Assembly (NCBI GenBank): GCA_004555655.1
Contig: SFHJ01000010.1
Coordinates: 1 to 47,198 of the forward strand
DNA: 47,198 nucleotides
Source: Clostridiales bacterium
GTDB taxonomy: Bacteria > Bacillota > Clostridia > Oscillospirales > Oscillospiraceae
Direction of reading: 5' to 3'
In this document: piece after piece, positions 32,366 through 39,969 of the stretch
Layout: every line of letters begins with the position of its first letter
Numbering within the stretch: the first letter of the stretch is position 1
Made by a program: the position numbers and the translations under genes
Notes under the pieces: generated by a model
The model's database searches: none
Told to the model about the DNA's origin: nothing
The model's input: the letters and a program-made list of their open reading frames with translations, nothing else

Positions 32366-35005
32366 ATGAGACGAGATTTACCGAAAACCTACGATCCGAA
32401 GCTGGTCGAAAGCCAGATCTATGACATGTGGCTGGAAAACGACTGCTTCAAGGCAGAGCCCGATCCTGACAAGAAGCCGTATTCCATCGTGATGCCGCCT
32501 CCCAACGTCACGGGCCAGCTGCATATGGGACACGCGCTGGACTCCACGCTGCAGGACATCCTCACGCGCTACAAGCGTATGCAGGGCTACAGCGCATTGT
32601 GGCTGCCCGGCACCGACCACGCAGGCATCGCCACGCAGATCAAGGTCGAAGAGGAGCTGCGCAAGAACGAGGGCCTGACGCGCTATGACCTTGGGCGCGA
32701 AAAATTTCTTGAGCGCGTCTGGGCATGGAAGGAAAAGTACGGCGGGCGCATCGTCGAGCAGCAGAGGAAACTGGGTGTAAGCTGCGATTGGTCGAGAAGC
32801 CGCTTTACAATGGATGACGGCTGCTCAAAGGCCGTGCGTGAGACGTTCTGCGAGCTGTATGACAAGGGCCTCATTTACAAGGGCAGCCGCATCATCAACT
32901 GGTGCCCGCACTGCGTGACGGCGCTGTCCGACGCTGAGGTTGAGTATATCGACAAGCCCGGCCACCTGTGGCATATCCGCTATCCGCTCGCCGACGGCTC
33001 GGGCCGTTATCTGACCGTGGCCACAACCCGTCCTGAGACCATGCTGGGCGATACGGGCGTGGCGGTGAACCCTGAAGATGAGCGATACAAGGACATCGTC
33101 GGCAAGACGGTTATTCTGCCGCTCGTGGGCCGCGAGATCCCCATTGTTGCCGATGAGTACTGCGAAATCGGTTTCGGCACGGGCGCGGTCAAGATGACTC
33201 CGGCGCACGACCCCAACGACTTTGAGGTGGGTCTGCGCCACCACCTTGAAACCATCCGCGTGCTGGATGACAACGGCAAGGTCAATGAAAACGGCGGCAA
33301 GTATCAGGGGATGGACCGCTACGAGTGCCGCAAGGCGATTGTGGCCGACCTTGAGGCCGAAGGGTATCTGGTGAAGGTTGAGCCGTATGCACACAACGTG
33401 GGCACCTGCTACCGCTGCCACAACGACGTCGAGCCCATCATCTCGGCGCAGTGGTTCGTGAAGATGCAGCCGCTTGCCAAAGAGGCCATCCGCGTGGTCA
33501 ACGACGGCACGATCAAATTTGTGCCGGAGCGTTTTGCCAAGACATATCTCAACTGGATGGAGAACGTGCACGATTGGTGCATCTCGCGCCAGCTGTGGTG
33601 GGGCCATCAGATCCCTGCGTGGTATTGTGACGAGTGTGGGCATATCAACGTTTCCCGTGAAGATCCGACGAAGTGTGAAAAATGCGGCTGCACGAAGCTC
33701 ACGCGCGATGAGGACGTGCTCGATACCTGGTTCTCCTCTGCGCTCTGGCCGTTCTCCACGCTGGGCTGGCCTGAAAAGACGCAGGATCTTGACTACTGGT
33801 ACCCCACGACCGATATGGTCACGGGCTATGATATCATCTTCTTCTGGGTCGCGCGTATGGTCTTCTCCGGCATGGAGCAGATGAAGAAAGAGCCGTTCAA
33901 GACCGTCTTTATCCACGGCCTTGTGCGCGACGACAAGGGCCGCAAGATGTCCAAGTCGCTCGGCAACGGCATTGACCCTCTGGAAATGGCCGAGAAATAC
34001 GGCGCCGACGCGCTGCGCTTCAATCTCATTACCGGCAACTCGCCCGGCAACGATATGCGCTTCTACGTGGAAAAGTGCGAGGCCATGCGCAACTTTGCCA
34101 ACAAGATCTGGAACGCCAGCCGCTATGTGCTTATGAACCTGACCGTGGACGAGCCGGGTCTGCCTGAGGCATCGAAGCTCGAGATCGAGGACAAGTGGGT
34201 GCTGAGCCAGCTCAACACACTCATCCGGGAAGTCACTGATAACATGGACGCGTATGAGCTTGGCGTAGCTTCTGCTAAGGTGTACGATTTCATCTGGGAC
34301 ACGTACTGTGACTGGTATATTGAGCTCACCAAGGCAAGACTCTACGGCGAGGACGAAGAGAGCAAGCGCACCGCGCAGCAGGTTCTTGTGTATGTGCTCG
34401 ACCAGTTTTTGCGGCTGCTGCACCCGTTCATGCCGTTTATTACGGAGGAAATCTGGCAGGCGATTCCGCACAAGGGCGAATTCCTCATCAAGGCCGAATG
34501 GCCTGTGTGGCGGGACGATCTCAGCTTCCCGACCGAAGAGTCGCATATGGAATCGGTCATGGCTGCCATCCGCGCGCTCCGCAACCGCCGCGCCGAGATG
34601 AACGTGCCGCCGTCGAAAAAGTGCACGCTGTACGTCGTGTCGGATAAGGGCGATATTTTCCGCCAGGGCGAGGGTTTCCTCTGCCGTCTAGCCTACGCCG
34701 ACAAGGTTGTCGTGTGCGAAAATGATCCCGCGGGCCACGAGGACATGGTGGCTGTGGTTACGGCTGACGCAAAGCTTTATATGCCGATGGAGCAGCTCAT
34801 CGACTTTGAAAAGGAGCTGGCCCGCATCGCCAGGGAGAAGGAGAACTGCCAGAAGCAGATCGCGATGTTTGAGAGCAAGCTCTCAAACGAGAGCTTTGTG
34901 GCACGCGCGCCGGAGAAGGTCGTGAATGACCAGCGCGAAAAGCTGGCCAAGGCCAGAGCGCTGCTGGCGCAGCTGGAAGAGAGCGAAAGACGGCTTCAGC
35001 AGTAA
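32366..35005 (+). CDS. valS: Valyl-tRNA synthetase
   Basis: 879 residues. The class I HIGH motif is GQLHMGHALD near residue 51, and KMSKS is in GRKMSKSLGNGIDP near residue 530. PPPNVTG before it and WLPGTDHAGIATQ after it are diagnostic for ValRS. The editing domain lies between, anticodon-binding helices follow, and a C-terminal coiled coil begins near residue 810 (FEKELARIAREKENCQKQ). ACAGGAG precedes ATG 32366. Control by the valine T-box matches its product. Confidence 0.97.
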   Translation: MRRDLPKTYDPKLVESQIYDMWLENDCFKAEPDPDKKPYSIVMPPPNVTGQLHMGHALDSTLQDILTRYKRMQGYSALWLPGTDHAGIATQIKVEEELRKNEGLTRYDLGREKFLERVWAWKEKYGGRIVEQQRKLGVSCDWSRSRFTMDDGCSKAVRETFCELYDKGLIYKGSRIINWCPHCVTALSDAEVEYIDKPGHLWHIRYPLADGSGRYLTVATTRPETMLGDTGVAVNPEDERYKDIVGKTVILPLVGREIPIVADEYCEIGFGTGAVKMTPAHDPNDFEVGLRHHLETIRVLDDNGKVNENGGKYQGMDRYECRKAIVADLEAEGYLVKVEPYAHNVGTCYRCHNDVEPIISAQWFVKMQPLAKEAIRVVNDGTIKFVPERFAKTYLNWMENVHDWCISRQLWWGHQIPAWYCDECGHINVSREDPTKCEKCGCTKLTRDEDVLDTWFSSALWPFSTLGWPEKTQDLDYWYPTTDMVTGYDIIFFWVARMVFSGMEQMKKEPFKTVFIHGLVRDDKGRKMSKSLGNGIDPLEMAEKYGADALRFNLITGNSPGNDMRFYVEKCEAMRNFANKIWNASRYVLMNLTVDEPGLPEASKLEIEDKWVLSQLNTLIREVTDNMDAYELGVASAKVYDFIWDTYCDWYIELTKARLYGEDEESKRTAQQVLVYVLDQFLRLLHPFMPFITEEIWQAIPHKGEFLIKAEWPVWRDDLSFPTEESHMESVMAAIRALRNRRAEMNVPPSKKCTLYVVSDKGDIFRQGEGFLCRLAYADKVVVCENDPAGHEDMVAVVTADAKLYMPMEQLIDFEKELARIAREKENCQKQIAMFESKLSNESFVARAPEKVVNDQREKLAKARALLAQLEESERRLQQ

Positions 35006-35045
35006 GCCCGCCGCCCGTTCGACAGGTTATTTTTCCGCGCAATAC

Positions 35046-35084
35046 TATAATGGACACGCACGAGCTTGTGCGTGTCCATTTTTT
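35046..35084 (+). terminator. Strong terminator between valS and spoIIAA, overlapping a TATAAT
   Basis: An 11-bp perfect stem TGGACACGCAC (35051-35061) with 35068-35078, a 6-nt loop and six T (35079-35084). TATAAT at 35046-35051 abuts it, and AGGTTATTTTT (35025-35035) upstream resembles a SigH -35. The hairpin ends valS, but a promoter here would place it in the spoIIA leader. Confidence 0.88.
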
Positions 35085-35103
35085 ATGTCTGGAGCTGATA
35101 CAT

Positions 35104-35433
35104 ATGAATTTGACCAGTTTTTTGCAGGATAAAAAGCTCACCATCGCGCTGAAAGGCGAGATTGACCACCACAGCGCGAAAGATACCATGCGTGTGGTGG
35201 GCAACAAAATTGACCTCTACCTGCCGGTGCTGTGCGTGCTGGACTTCAAGGACGTGACGTTCATGGATTCCAGCGGCATCGCCATTGTGATAAGCGCGCT
35301 CCGGCGTATGCGGGAAATTCAGGGCAAGGTACGCCTGCGCAGCGTCCCGCAGCAGGCAATGAAGGTATTTCTGGCCTCCGGCATTGAACGGCTGGTGGAA
35401 ATTGAGGAAGGAGCAACGGTACATGAAGGCTGA
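35104..35433 (+). CDS. spoIIAA: Anti-sigma F factor antagonist SpoIIAA
   Basis: 109 residues of the STAS fold. FMDSSGIAIV carries the serine (residue 56) that corresponds to the phosphorylation site Ser58 in Bacillus. Dephosphorylated SpoIIAA releases SigF from SpoIIAB in the forespore. ATG 35104 with GGAG at 9 nt is used; the in-frame ATG 35050 lies inside the terminator. Overlaps spoIIAB by 11 nt. Confidence 0.93.
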   Translation: MNLTSFLQDKKLTIALKGEIDHHSAKDTMRVVGNKIDLYLPVLCVLDFKDVTFMDSSGIAIVISALRRMREIQGKVRLRSVPQQAMKVFLASGIERLVEIEEGATVHEG

Positions 35434-35863
35434 AAACTACATGACGCTGGAATTTCCCAGCAAATCGGCAAACGAGAGCTTTGCAAGGGCGGCAGTGGCG
35501 TGCTTCGCCGCGCAGCTCGACCCCAATCTTGAAGAGCTCAACGACATCAAGACCGCCGTGTCGGAGGCGGTGACCAACTGCATCGTACACGCATACAAAC
35601 AGACAATCGGAACCATCCAGCTCAAATGCCGCATTTTGCCGGGCGGCGTTTTGGACATTGTGGTCAAAGACCGCGGCTGCGGCATCGAGGACGTGGCGCA
35701 GGCAAGAAAGCCGATGTTCTCCACCGGCGGCGCTGAGCGCAGCGGGATGGGCTTTACCATCATGGAGAGCTTTATGACCGAGCTCAAGGTCAGCTCCACT
35801 TCCGGCAAGGGGACAACCGTACATATGAAGCGGAAGATCGTACAGCGAGGCGGCAGCATTTGA
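35423..35863 (+). CDS. spoIIAB: Anti-sigma F factor / serine kinase SpoIIAB
   Basis: 146 residues. GHKL kinase motifs are NDIKTAVSEAVTNCIVHAY (N-box near 40-58), DRGCGIED near 87 and the G2-box-like SGMGFTIMESF near 113. It binds SigF and phosphorylates SpoIIAA. ATG 35423 follows GGAAGGAG; the upstream in-frame start at 35384 is inside spoIIAA and lacks a family-like sequence. Overlaps sigF by 4 nt. Confidence 0.94.
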   Translation: MKAENYMTLEFPSKSANESFARAAVACFAAQLDPNLEELNDIKTAVSEAVTNCIVHAYKQTIGTIQLKCRILPGGVLDIVVKDRGCGIEDVAQARKPMFSTGGAERSGMGFTIMESFMTELKVSSTSGKGTTVHMKRKIVQRGGSI

Positions 35864-36564
35864 CGCAGAATATGGATGAACTGATCACCCGCGCGCAGTC
35901 GGGCGACCGCGCGGCGTCGGAGCAGCTGGTGACGGAGAATTCCGGACTCATCTGGTCGATTGCACGGCGGTATTTTGGCCGCGGTGCCGAGCCGGACGAC
36001 CTCTACCAGCTTGGGTGCGTGGGCTTTTTGAAGGCCATCGCAGGCTTTGACACGGCCTTTGGCACGCAGTTTTCCACCTACGCCGTGCCGAAAATCGCCG
36101 GCGAAATCCGGCGCTTTCTGCGCGACGATGGCGCGGTGAAGGTCAGCCGCAGCATCAAGGAGCGCGCCGCGGCCATCAAGCAGGCGCGCGAGCGGCTGAC
36201 GGGTGAGCTTGGCCGCGAGCCGGGCATCTCAGAGCTTTCCGAGGCGCTTGACCTTTCGCCGGAAGAGATCGCAAGCGCAGAGACGGCGACGTCCTGCGCG
36301 GAATCCATCCAGCGCGAATCCGGAGAAGAGGGCTTTACGCTGGAGGATGTGCTTGCAGCGACCGGTGAAGAAGAACGTATTCTGGAGCGGCTGGCGCTCA
36401 GAGAGGCGCTCTCGAAGTTGAGCGAGCGCGAGCGGCTGGTTATCGACCTGCGCTATTTTCACGGCCTGACGCAGCAGTGCGTGGCGTCCATGATCGGCGT
36501 ATCACAGGTGCAGGTAAGCCGGATCGAGAAAAAAGCGCTTCTGACGCTCAAAAACTATCTGTAG
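35860..36564 (+). CDS. sigF: Forespore RNA polymerase sigma factor SigF
   Basis: 234 residues. Region 2 (RRYFGRGAEPDDLYQLGCVGFLKAI, FGTQFSTYAVPKIAGEIRRFLRDD) is followed by region 3 (SIKERAAAIKQ) and region 4 (LSERERLVIDLRYF, QCVASMIGVSQVQVSRIEKKAL). The order after spoIIAA-spoIIAB identifies it as SigF, not SigG. The TTG at 35860 overlaps the spoIIAB stop and has GAGGCGG at 6 nt; ATG 35872 is possible but poorly spaced. Confidence 0.95.
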   Translation: MTQNMDELITRAQSGDRAASEQLVTENSGLIWSIARRYFGRGAEPDDLYQLGCVGFLKAIAGFDTAFGTQFSTYAVPKIAGEIRRFLRDDGAVKVSRSIKERAAAIKQARERLTGELGREPGISELSEALDLSPEEIASAETATSCAESIQRESGEEGFTLEDVLAATGEEERILERLALREALSKLSERERLVIDLRYFHGLTQQCVASMIGVSQVQVSRIEKKALLTLKNYL

Positions 36565-36571
36565 AAACGTG

Positions 36572-36600
36572 TCGACAAATCGGAAGAAATGTACTAAAAT
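36572..36600 (+). promoter_or_regulatory. Promoter of pcrA
   Basis: TCGACA (36572-36577) and TAAAAT (36595-36600) with a 17-bp spacer, 30 bp before the pcrA start codon. Confidence 0.65.
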
Positions 36601-36630
36601 ACAGGTATCTGACTTCTGACAGGAGACACT

Positions 36631-39069
36631 ATGACACACGATTTTGAGCAGCGCTTTCTTGCCGCCCGCCGTGCGGTGATCGCCGCTGAGTTTTCTTCGC
36701 TAAACCCCATGCAGCAAAAGGCTGTATTGACTACACAGGGGCCGCTTCTGCTGCTCGCAGGCGCGGGCAGCGGCAAGACCACGGTGCTGATTCACCGCAT
36801 TGCCAACCTCATTGCGTTTGGCGAGGCGTCGGACTCGTATGAGATTCCCGACTATATCACAGACGAAGACGTGCAGTTTCTGGAGGATTATTTAAAATTG
36901 CCGGATGCTGCACAGAGAAACAGGGCACACGCGCTGTGCGCGCTGCGTCCTGCCGCGCCGTGGAGCATCATCGCCATTACGTTCACGAACAAGGCTGCAA
37001 ACGAGCTGAAAAACCGGTTGGCAGAGCGTCTCGGCCCGGAGGCCATGGACGTGTGGGCCATGACGTTCCACTCGGCCTGCTGCCGTATTCTGCGGCGCGA
37101 CATTGAAAAGCTCGGTCAGAGCTACAGCGGGAGCTTCACCATCTACGACACGTCCGATTCTGAGCGCGTCATCAAGGACGTGCTGCGCGACATGAATTTG
37201 GATGAGAAGGTTTTTGCGCCCCGCATGGTGCTGAGCATTATCTCGCGCGCCAAGGACAAGCGCCAGTCGCCCGACGAATTTGAGCGCGGCGCTGCGTTTT
37301 CCGGTGATTACCGTATGGAGCGCATCGCGCAGATCTACGGCGAGTATCAGTCGCGCCTGCGCGAGGCCAACGCGCTGGATTTTGACGATATCATTCTGAA
37401 AACGGTGGAGCTCCTGGAATCGAACGAGCAGGTGCGCACGTTCTACCAGCGCAAATTCCACTATGTACTCATTGACGAGTATCAGGATACCAACCAGCTG
37501 CAGTATCAACTCTCGTCGTTGCTTGCGGGCGGGTATGAAAATATCTGTGTCGTGGGCGATGATGACCAGAGCATCTATAAATTCCGCGGCGCGACGATTG
37601 AGAATATTTTAAGCTTTGAGTCGCAGTACCGCGGCGCGCAGGTCATCCGCCTTGAGCAGAACTACCGCTCGACGCAGTCGATTCTGAACGCGGCCAACGC
37701 GGTCATCGCCAACAACAAGGGCCGCAAGGGCAAAAAGCTCTGGACGCAGAACGCCGCGGGCGAGCATATTCACGTCTATGAGGCGATGAACGAGACGGAC
37801 GAGGCCAACTACGTCGCCACGCAGATCTTTTCCATCGGCAAGGGCCGGGATTTTAAGGATTTTGCCATCTTGTACCGCACAAACGCACAGTCGAACGCGC
37901 TCGAATATTCCTTCAAGCGCAACGGCGTACCGTACCGCATCATCGGCGGCACGCGTTTCTTTGACCGGGCCGAGGTCAAGGACATGCTGGCGTATCTGTG
38001 CCTCATCAATAACCGTGCGGACGATCTGCGCCTGCGGCGCATCATCAACAATCCTCCACGCGGCATCGGAGCCAAGACGCTGGAGATGGCCGAGCGGCAG
38101 GCACAGGCGGCAAATCTTCCGCTCTACAACGTGATCTCGGACCCGTACAGCTTCCCGTGCCTTGAGAAGGCGGCGAACAAGCTCATGGCCTTTACAGTTC
38201 TGATCGAGGACTGCGCAGCGCTGTTGGAAACGCTCAGTCTGCCGGACTTTTATGAAGAACTTCTCATCCGCACGGGCTACATCGCCATGCTGGAGGAAAA
38301 AAACGACGTGGAGTCGCGCACGCGCGCGGAGAACGTGCGGGAGCTGAAATCCAGCATCCTCAGCTACATGGAGAACACCGACACGCCCACACTTGCAGGC
38401 TTCTTGGAGGAGATTGCGCTCTATACTGACATTGAGCAGTATGACGCCGAAGCGGACGCCGTGGTCATGATGACCATGCACAGCGCCAAGGGCCTGGAAT
38501 TTCCGCATGTGTTCCTCGTCGGCTTGGAGGAGGGACTGTTCCCCGGCAACCGCGCCATCGGGGAGCCCGAGGAAATGGAAGAAGAGCGCAGGCTCTGCTA
38601 TGTAGCCATCACGCGCGCGAAAAAGACGCTGCACATCTCCTACGCGCGCCAGCGCATGCTCTACGGACGCACCACGACGAATCTTCCGTCGCGTTTTATT
38701 GACGAGCTGCCCGAGAGCTGCGTGGAAAAATCGGGTGTGACAAAGCCTGAGCGGCGCGAGTACGACAGTTTCGGCGGGTATGACCGCAGCGCGTACCGTG
38801 CGTCGATCTACGGCGACTATGAAGCGCCGCCTGCGCGCAGGCCGTCTGTCAGCGCCAGAAAAGACGATTCCGTCTTGCTGCGCGGAAGTAAAAAGTCAAC
38901 CGTGACATTTTCCAAGGGAGATATGGTGCTGCACAAGGCGTTTGGCAGGGGACTGGTGCTCACGGTTGTGCCGATGGGCGGCGATGCGCTGCTCGAGGTC
39001 GCGTTTGACGGTGTCGGCACCAAGCGCCTCATGGCCAATACGGCCAGCGTTCACATGAAAAAAATTTAG
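36631..39069 (+). CDS. pcrA: ATP-dependent DNA helicase PcrA/UvrD
   Basis: 812 residues, SF1A. Motif Q LNPMQQKAV, Walker A GAGSGKTT at 44-51, motif Ia ITFTNKAA, motif II LIDEYQDTN near 284, motif III GDDDQSIYKFRGA, motif IV EQNYRST, motif V MMTMHSAKGLEFPHVFL and motif VI YVAITRAKKTL. Between motifs I and Ia there is an insert of about 50 residues (EIPDYITDEDVQFLEDYL...) longer than in Bacillus PcrA. A Tudor-like C-terminal domain ends in VHMKKI. The stop codon touches the palindromic element on the right. Confidence 0.95.
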   Translation: MTHDFEQRFLAARRAVIAAEFSSLNPMQQKAVLTTQGPLLLLAGAGSGKTTVLIHRIANLIAFGEASDSYEIPDYITDEDVQFLEDYLKLPDAAQRNRAHALCALRPAAPWSIIAITFTNKAANELKNRLAERLGPEAMDVWAMTFHSACCRILRRDIEKLGQSYSGSFTIYDTSDSERVIKDVLRDMNLDEKVFAPRMVLSIISRAKDKRQSPDEFERGAAFSGDYRMERIAQIYGEYQSRLREANALDFDDIILKTVELLESNEQVRTFYQRKFHYVLIDEYQDTNQLQYQLSSLLAGGYENICVVGDDDQSIYKFRGATIENILSFESQYRGAQVIRLEQNYRSTQSILNAANAVIANNKGRKGKKLWTQNAAGEHIHVYEAMNETDEANYVATQIFSIGKGRDFKDFAILYRTNAQSNALEYSFKRNGVPYRIIGGTRFFDRAEVKDMLAYLCLINNRADDLRLRRIINNPPRGIGAKTLEMAERQAQAANLPLYNVISDPYSFPCLEKAANKLMAFTVLIEDCAALLETLSLPDFYEELLIRTGYIAMLEEKNDVESRTRAENVRELKSSILSYMENTDTPTLAGFLEEIALYTDIEQYDAEADAVVMMTMHSAKGLEFPHVFLVGLEEGLFPGNRAIGEPEEMEEERRLCYVAITRAKKTLHISYARQRMLYGRTTTNLPSRFIDELPESCVEKSGVTKPERREYDSFGGYDRSAYRASIYGDYEAPPARRPSVSARKDDSVLLRGSKKSTVTFSKGDMVLHKAFGRGLVLTVVPMGGDALLEVAFDGVGTKRLMANTASVHMKKI

Positions 39070-39228
39070 GGCAACACCGCGCAATTGCGTCTGCGGGCTT
39101 CGGTGATTTTTTCTCAATACTGCCGTTTGAAAAACCTGAAATACATCCGGTATTTCTGCGTTTTTCAAACGTTGTCTCGTGCCAGACTATCCCGCCGGAT
39201 TCGCTTGCCGAATTGTGCGGTGATGCCC
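39069..39228. repeat. 160-bp imperfect palindrome, MITE-like element
   Basis: Outer arms 39069-39086 and 39211-39228 match at 16 of 18 positions (GGGCAACACCGCGCAATT against its reverse complement). A central hairpin pairs CGTTTGAAAAAC (39124-39135) with GTTTTTCAAACG (39160-39171), and inside it GAAATAC (39138-39144) with GTATTTC (39150-39156). No coding frame is supported within it. The size and structure suit a miniature inverted-repeat element or structured intergenic repeat. No target duplication is evident. Confidence 0.7.
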
Positions 39229-39246
39229 TGGCGCATACATTGCTTT

Positions 39247-39271
39247 CCACCGGCATAGGCTTTGCCGGTGG
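39247..39271 (+). promoter_or_regulatory. Hairpin adjoining the yunB ribosome-binding site
   Basis: A 9-bp perfect stem CCACCGGCA (39247-39255) with TGCCGGTGG (39263-39271), 7-nt loop, ending inside the SD GGGAGG of yunB. It has no T-run and could affect translation or stabilise the transcript. Confidence 0.4.
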
Positions 39272-39282
39272 GAGGTGCGCGC

Positions 39283-39969
39283 ATGAACCGAAAAAAACGC
39301 CGCAGGCGCAGGCTGCTTGTGCTGTGCCTGTTGCTGCTTGTTCTGGCACTGGCGCTGCTTTTGCAGCTGCGTATCTCGCCGTATGTGCGCGAGGTTGCGG
39401 AAAATCAGGTGGTAAATGCCGCTTCCAACGCGCTCACCGCCGCCGTGACCGAACAGCTGCGCAGTGGCCAGGCAGACTATAACAACATCATCATGCTGGA
39501 AAAGGATGTGAGCGGCAACATCACCGCCATCACGACCAATATGGGCGAGGTCGCGCAGCTGAAGGCGGAGATTTTCGACATTCTTGGAGATCTTGCGCCG
39601 GAAATCCAGACGTTGGAGCTGGGCATCCCGATTGGCAGCCTGATCCTTCCCGATTTTTTCGCGGGCAAGGGGTTCCGGCTGCCGGTACGTGTTGTCTCGC
39701 TGTCCACATCAGGAGCAGATCTTTTTACCGAGTTTGTGAGCGCCGGCATCAACCAGACGCAGCAGCGCATTACGCTGCGCGTGTGCATCGAGGTCAGCAT
39801 CCTGACGCCCTTTGGCTCGCAGAGCGCGGATGTGGACACCGACGTAGTGGTGGCGGAGACGGTCATTGTCGGACAGGTGCCGGAGAGCTATTTTGAGATC
39901 GGAGCAATCGACTCTGCATACGAAAGGCAGGAAATCCCATGGATACAAGAGATGCAAAACTGGAAATAG
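39283..39969 (+). CDS. yunB: Sporulation protein YunB
   Basis: 228 residues. A basic start (MNRKKRRRRR) and a single membrane helix (about 11-28) precede an extracytoplasmic domain. Family-like segments are NAASNALTAAV, GNITAITTNMGEVAQLKAEI and the C-terminal VVVAETVIVGQVPESYF. YunB is a SigE-regulon protein needed for efficient sporulation in Bacillus; its molecular role is unknown. ATG 39283 follows GGGAGGTG. The 3' end overlaps ligA by 31 nt. Confidence 0.9.
   Translation: MNRKKRRRRRLLVLCLLLLVLALALLLQLRISPYVREVAENQVVNAASNALTAAVTEQLRSGQADYNNIIMLEKDVSGNITAITTNMGEVAQLKAEIFDILGDLAPEIQTLELGIPIGSLILPDFFAGKGFRLPVRVVSLSTSGADLFTEFVSAGINQTQQRITLRVCIEVSILTPFGSQSADVDTDVVVAETVIVGQVPESYFEIGAIDSAYERQEIPWIQEMQNWK

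Noticed and set aside
32825..34546. A 573-codon open frame antisense to valS
   Set aside because: Shadow of valS; no start signal and no recognisable domain.
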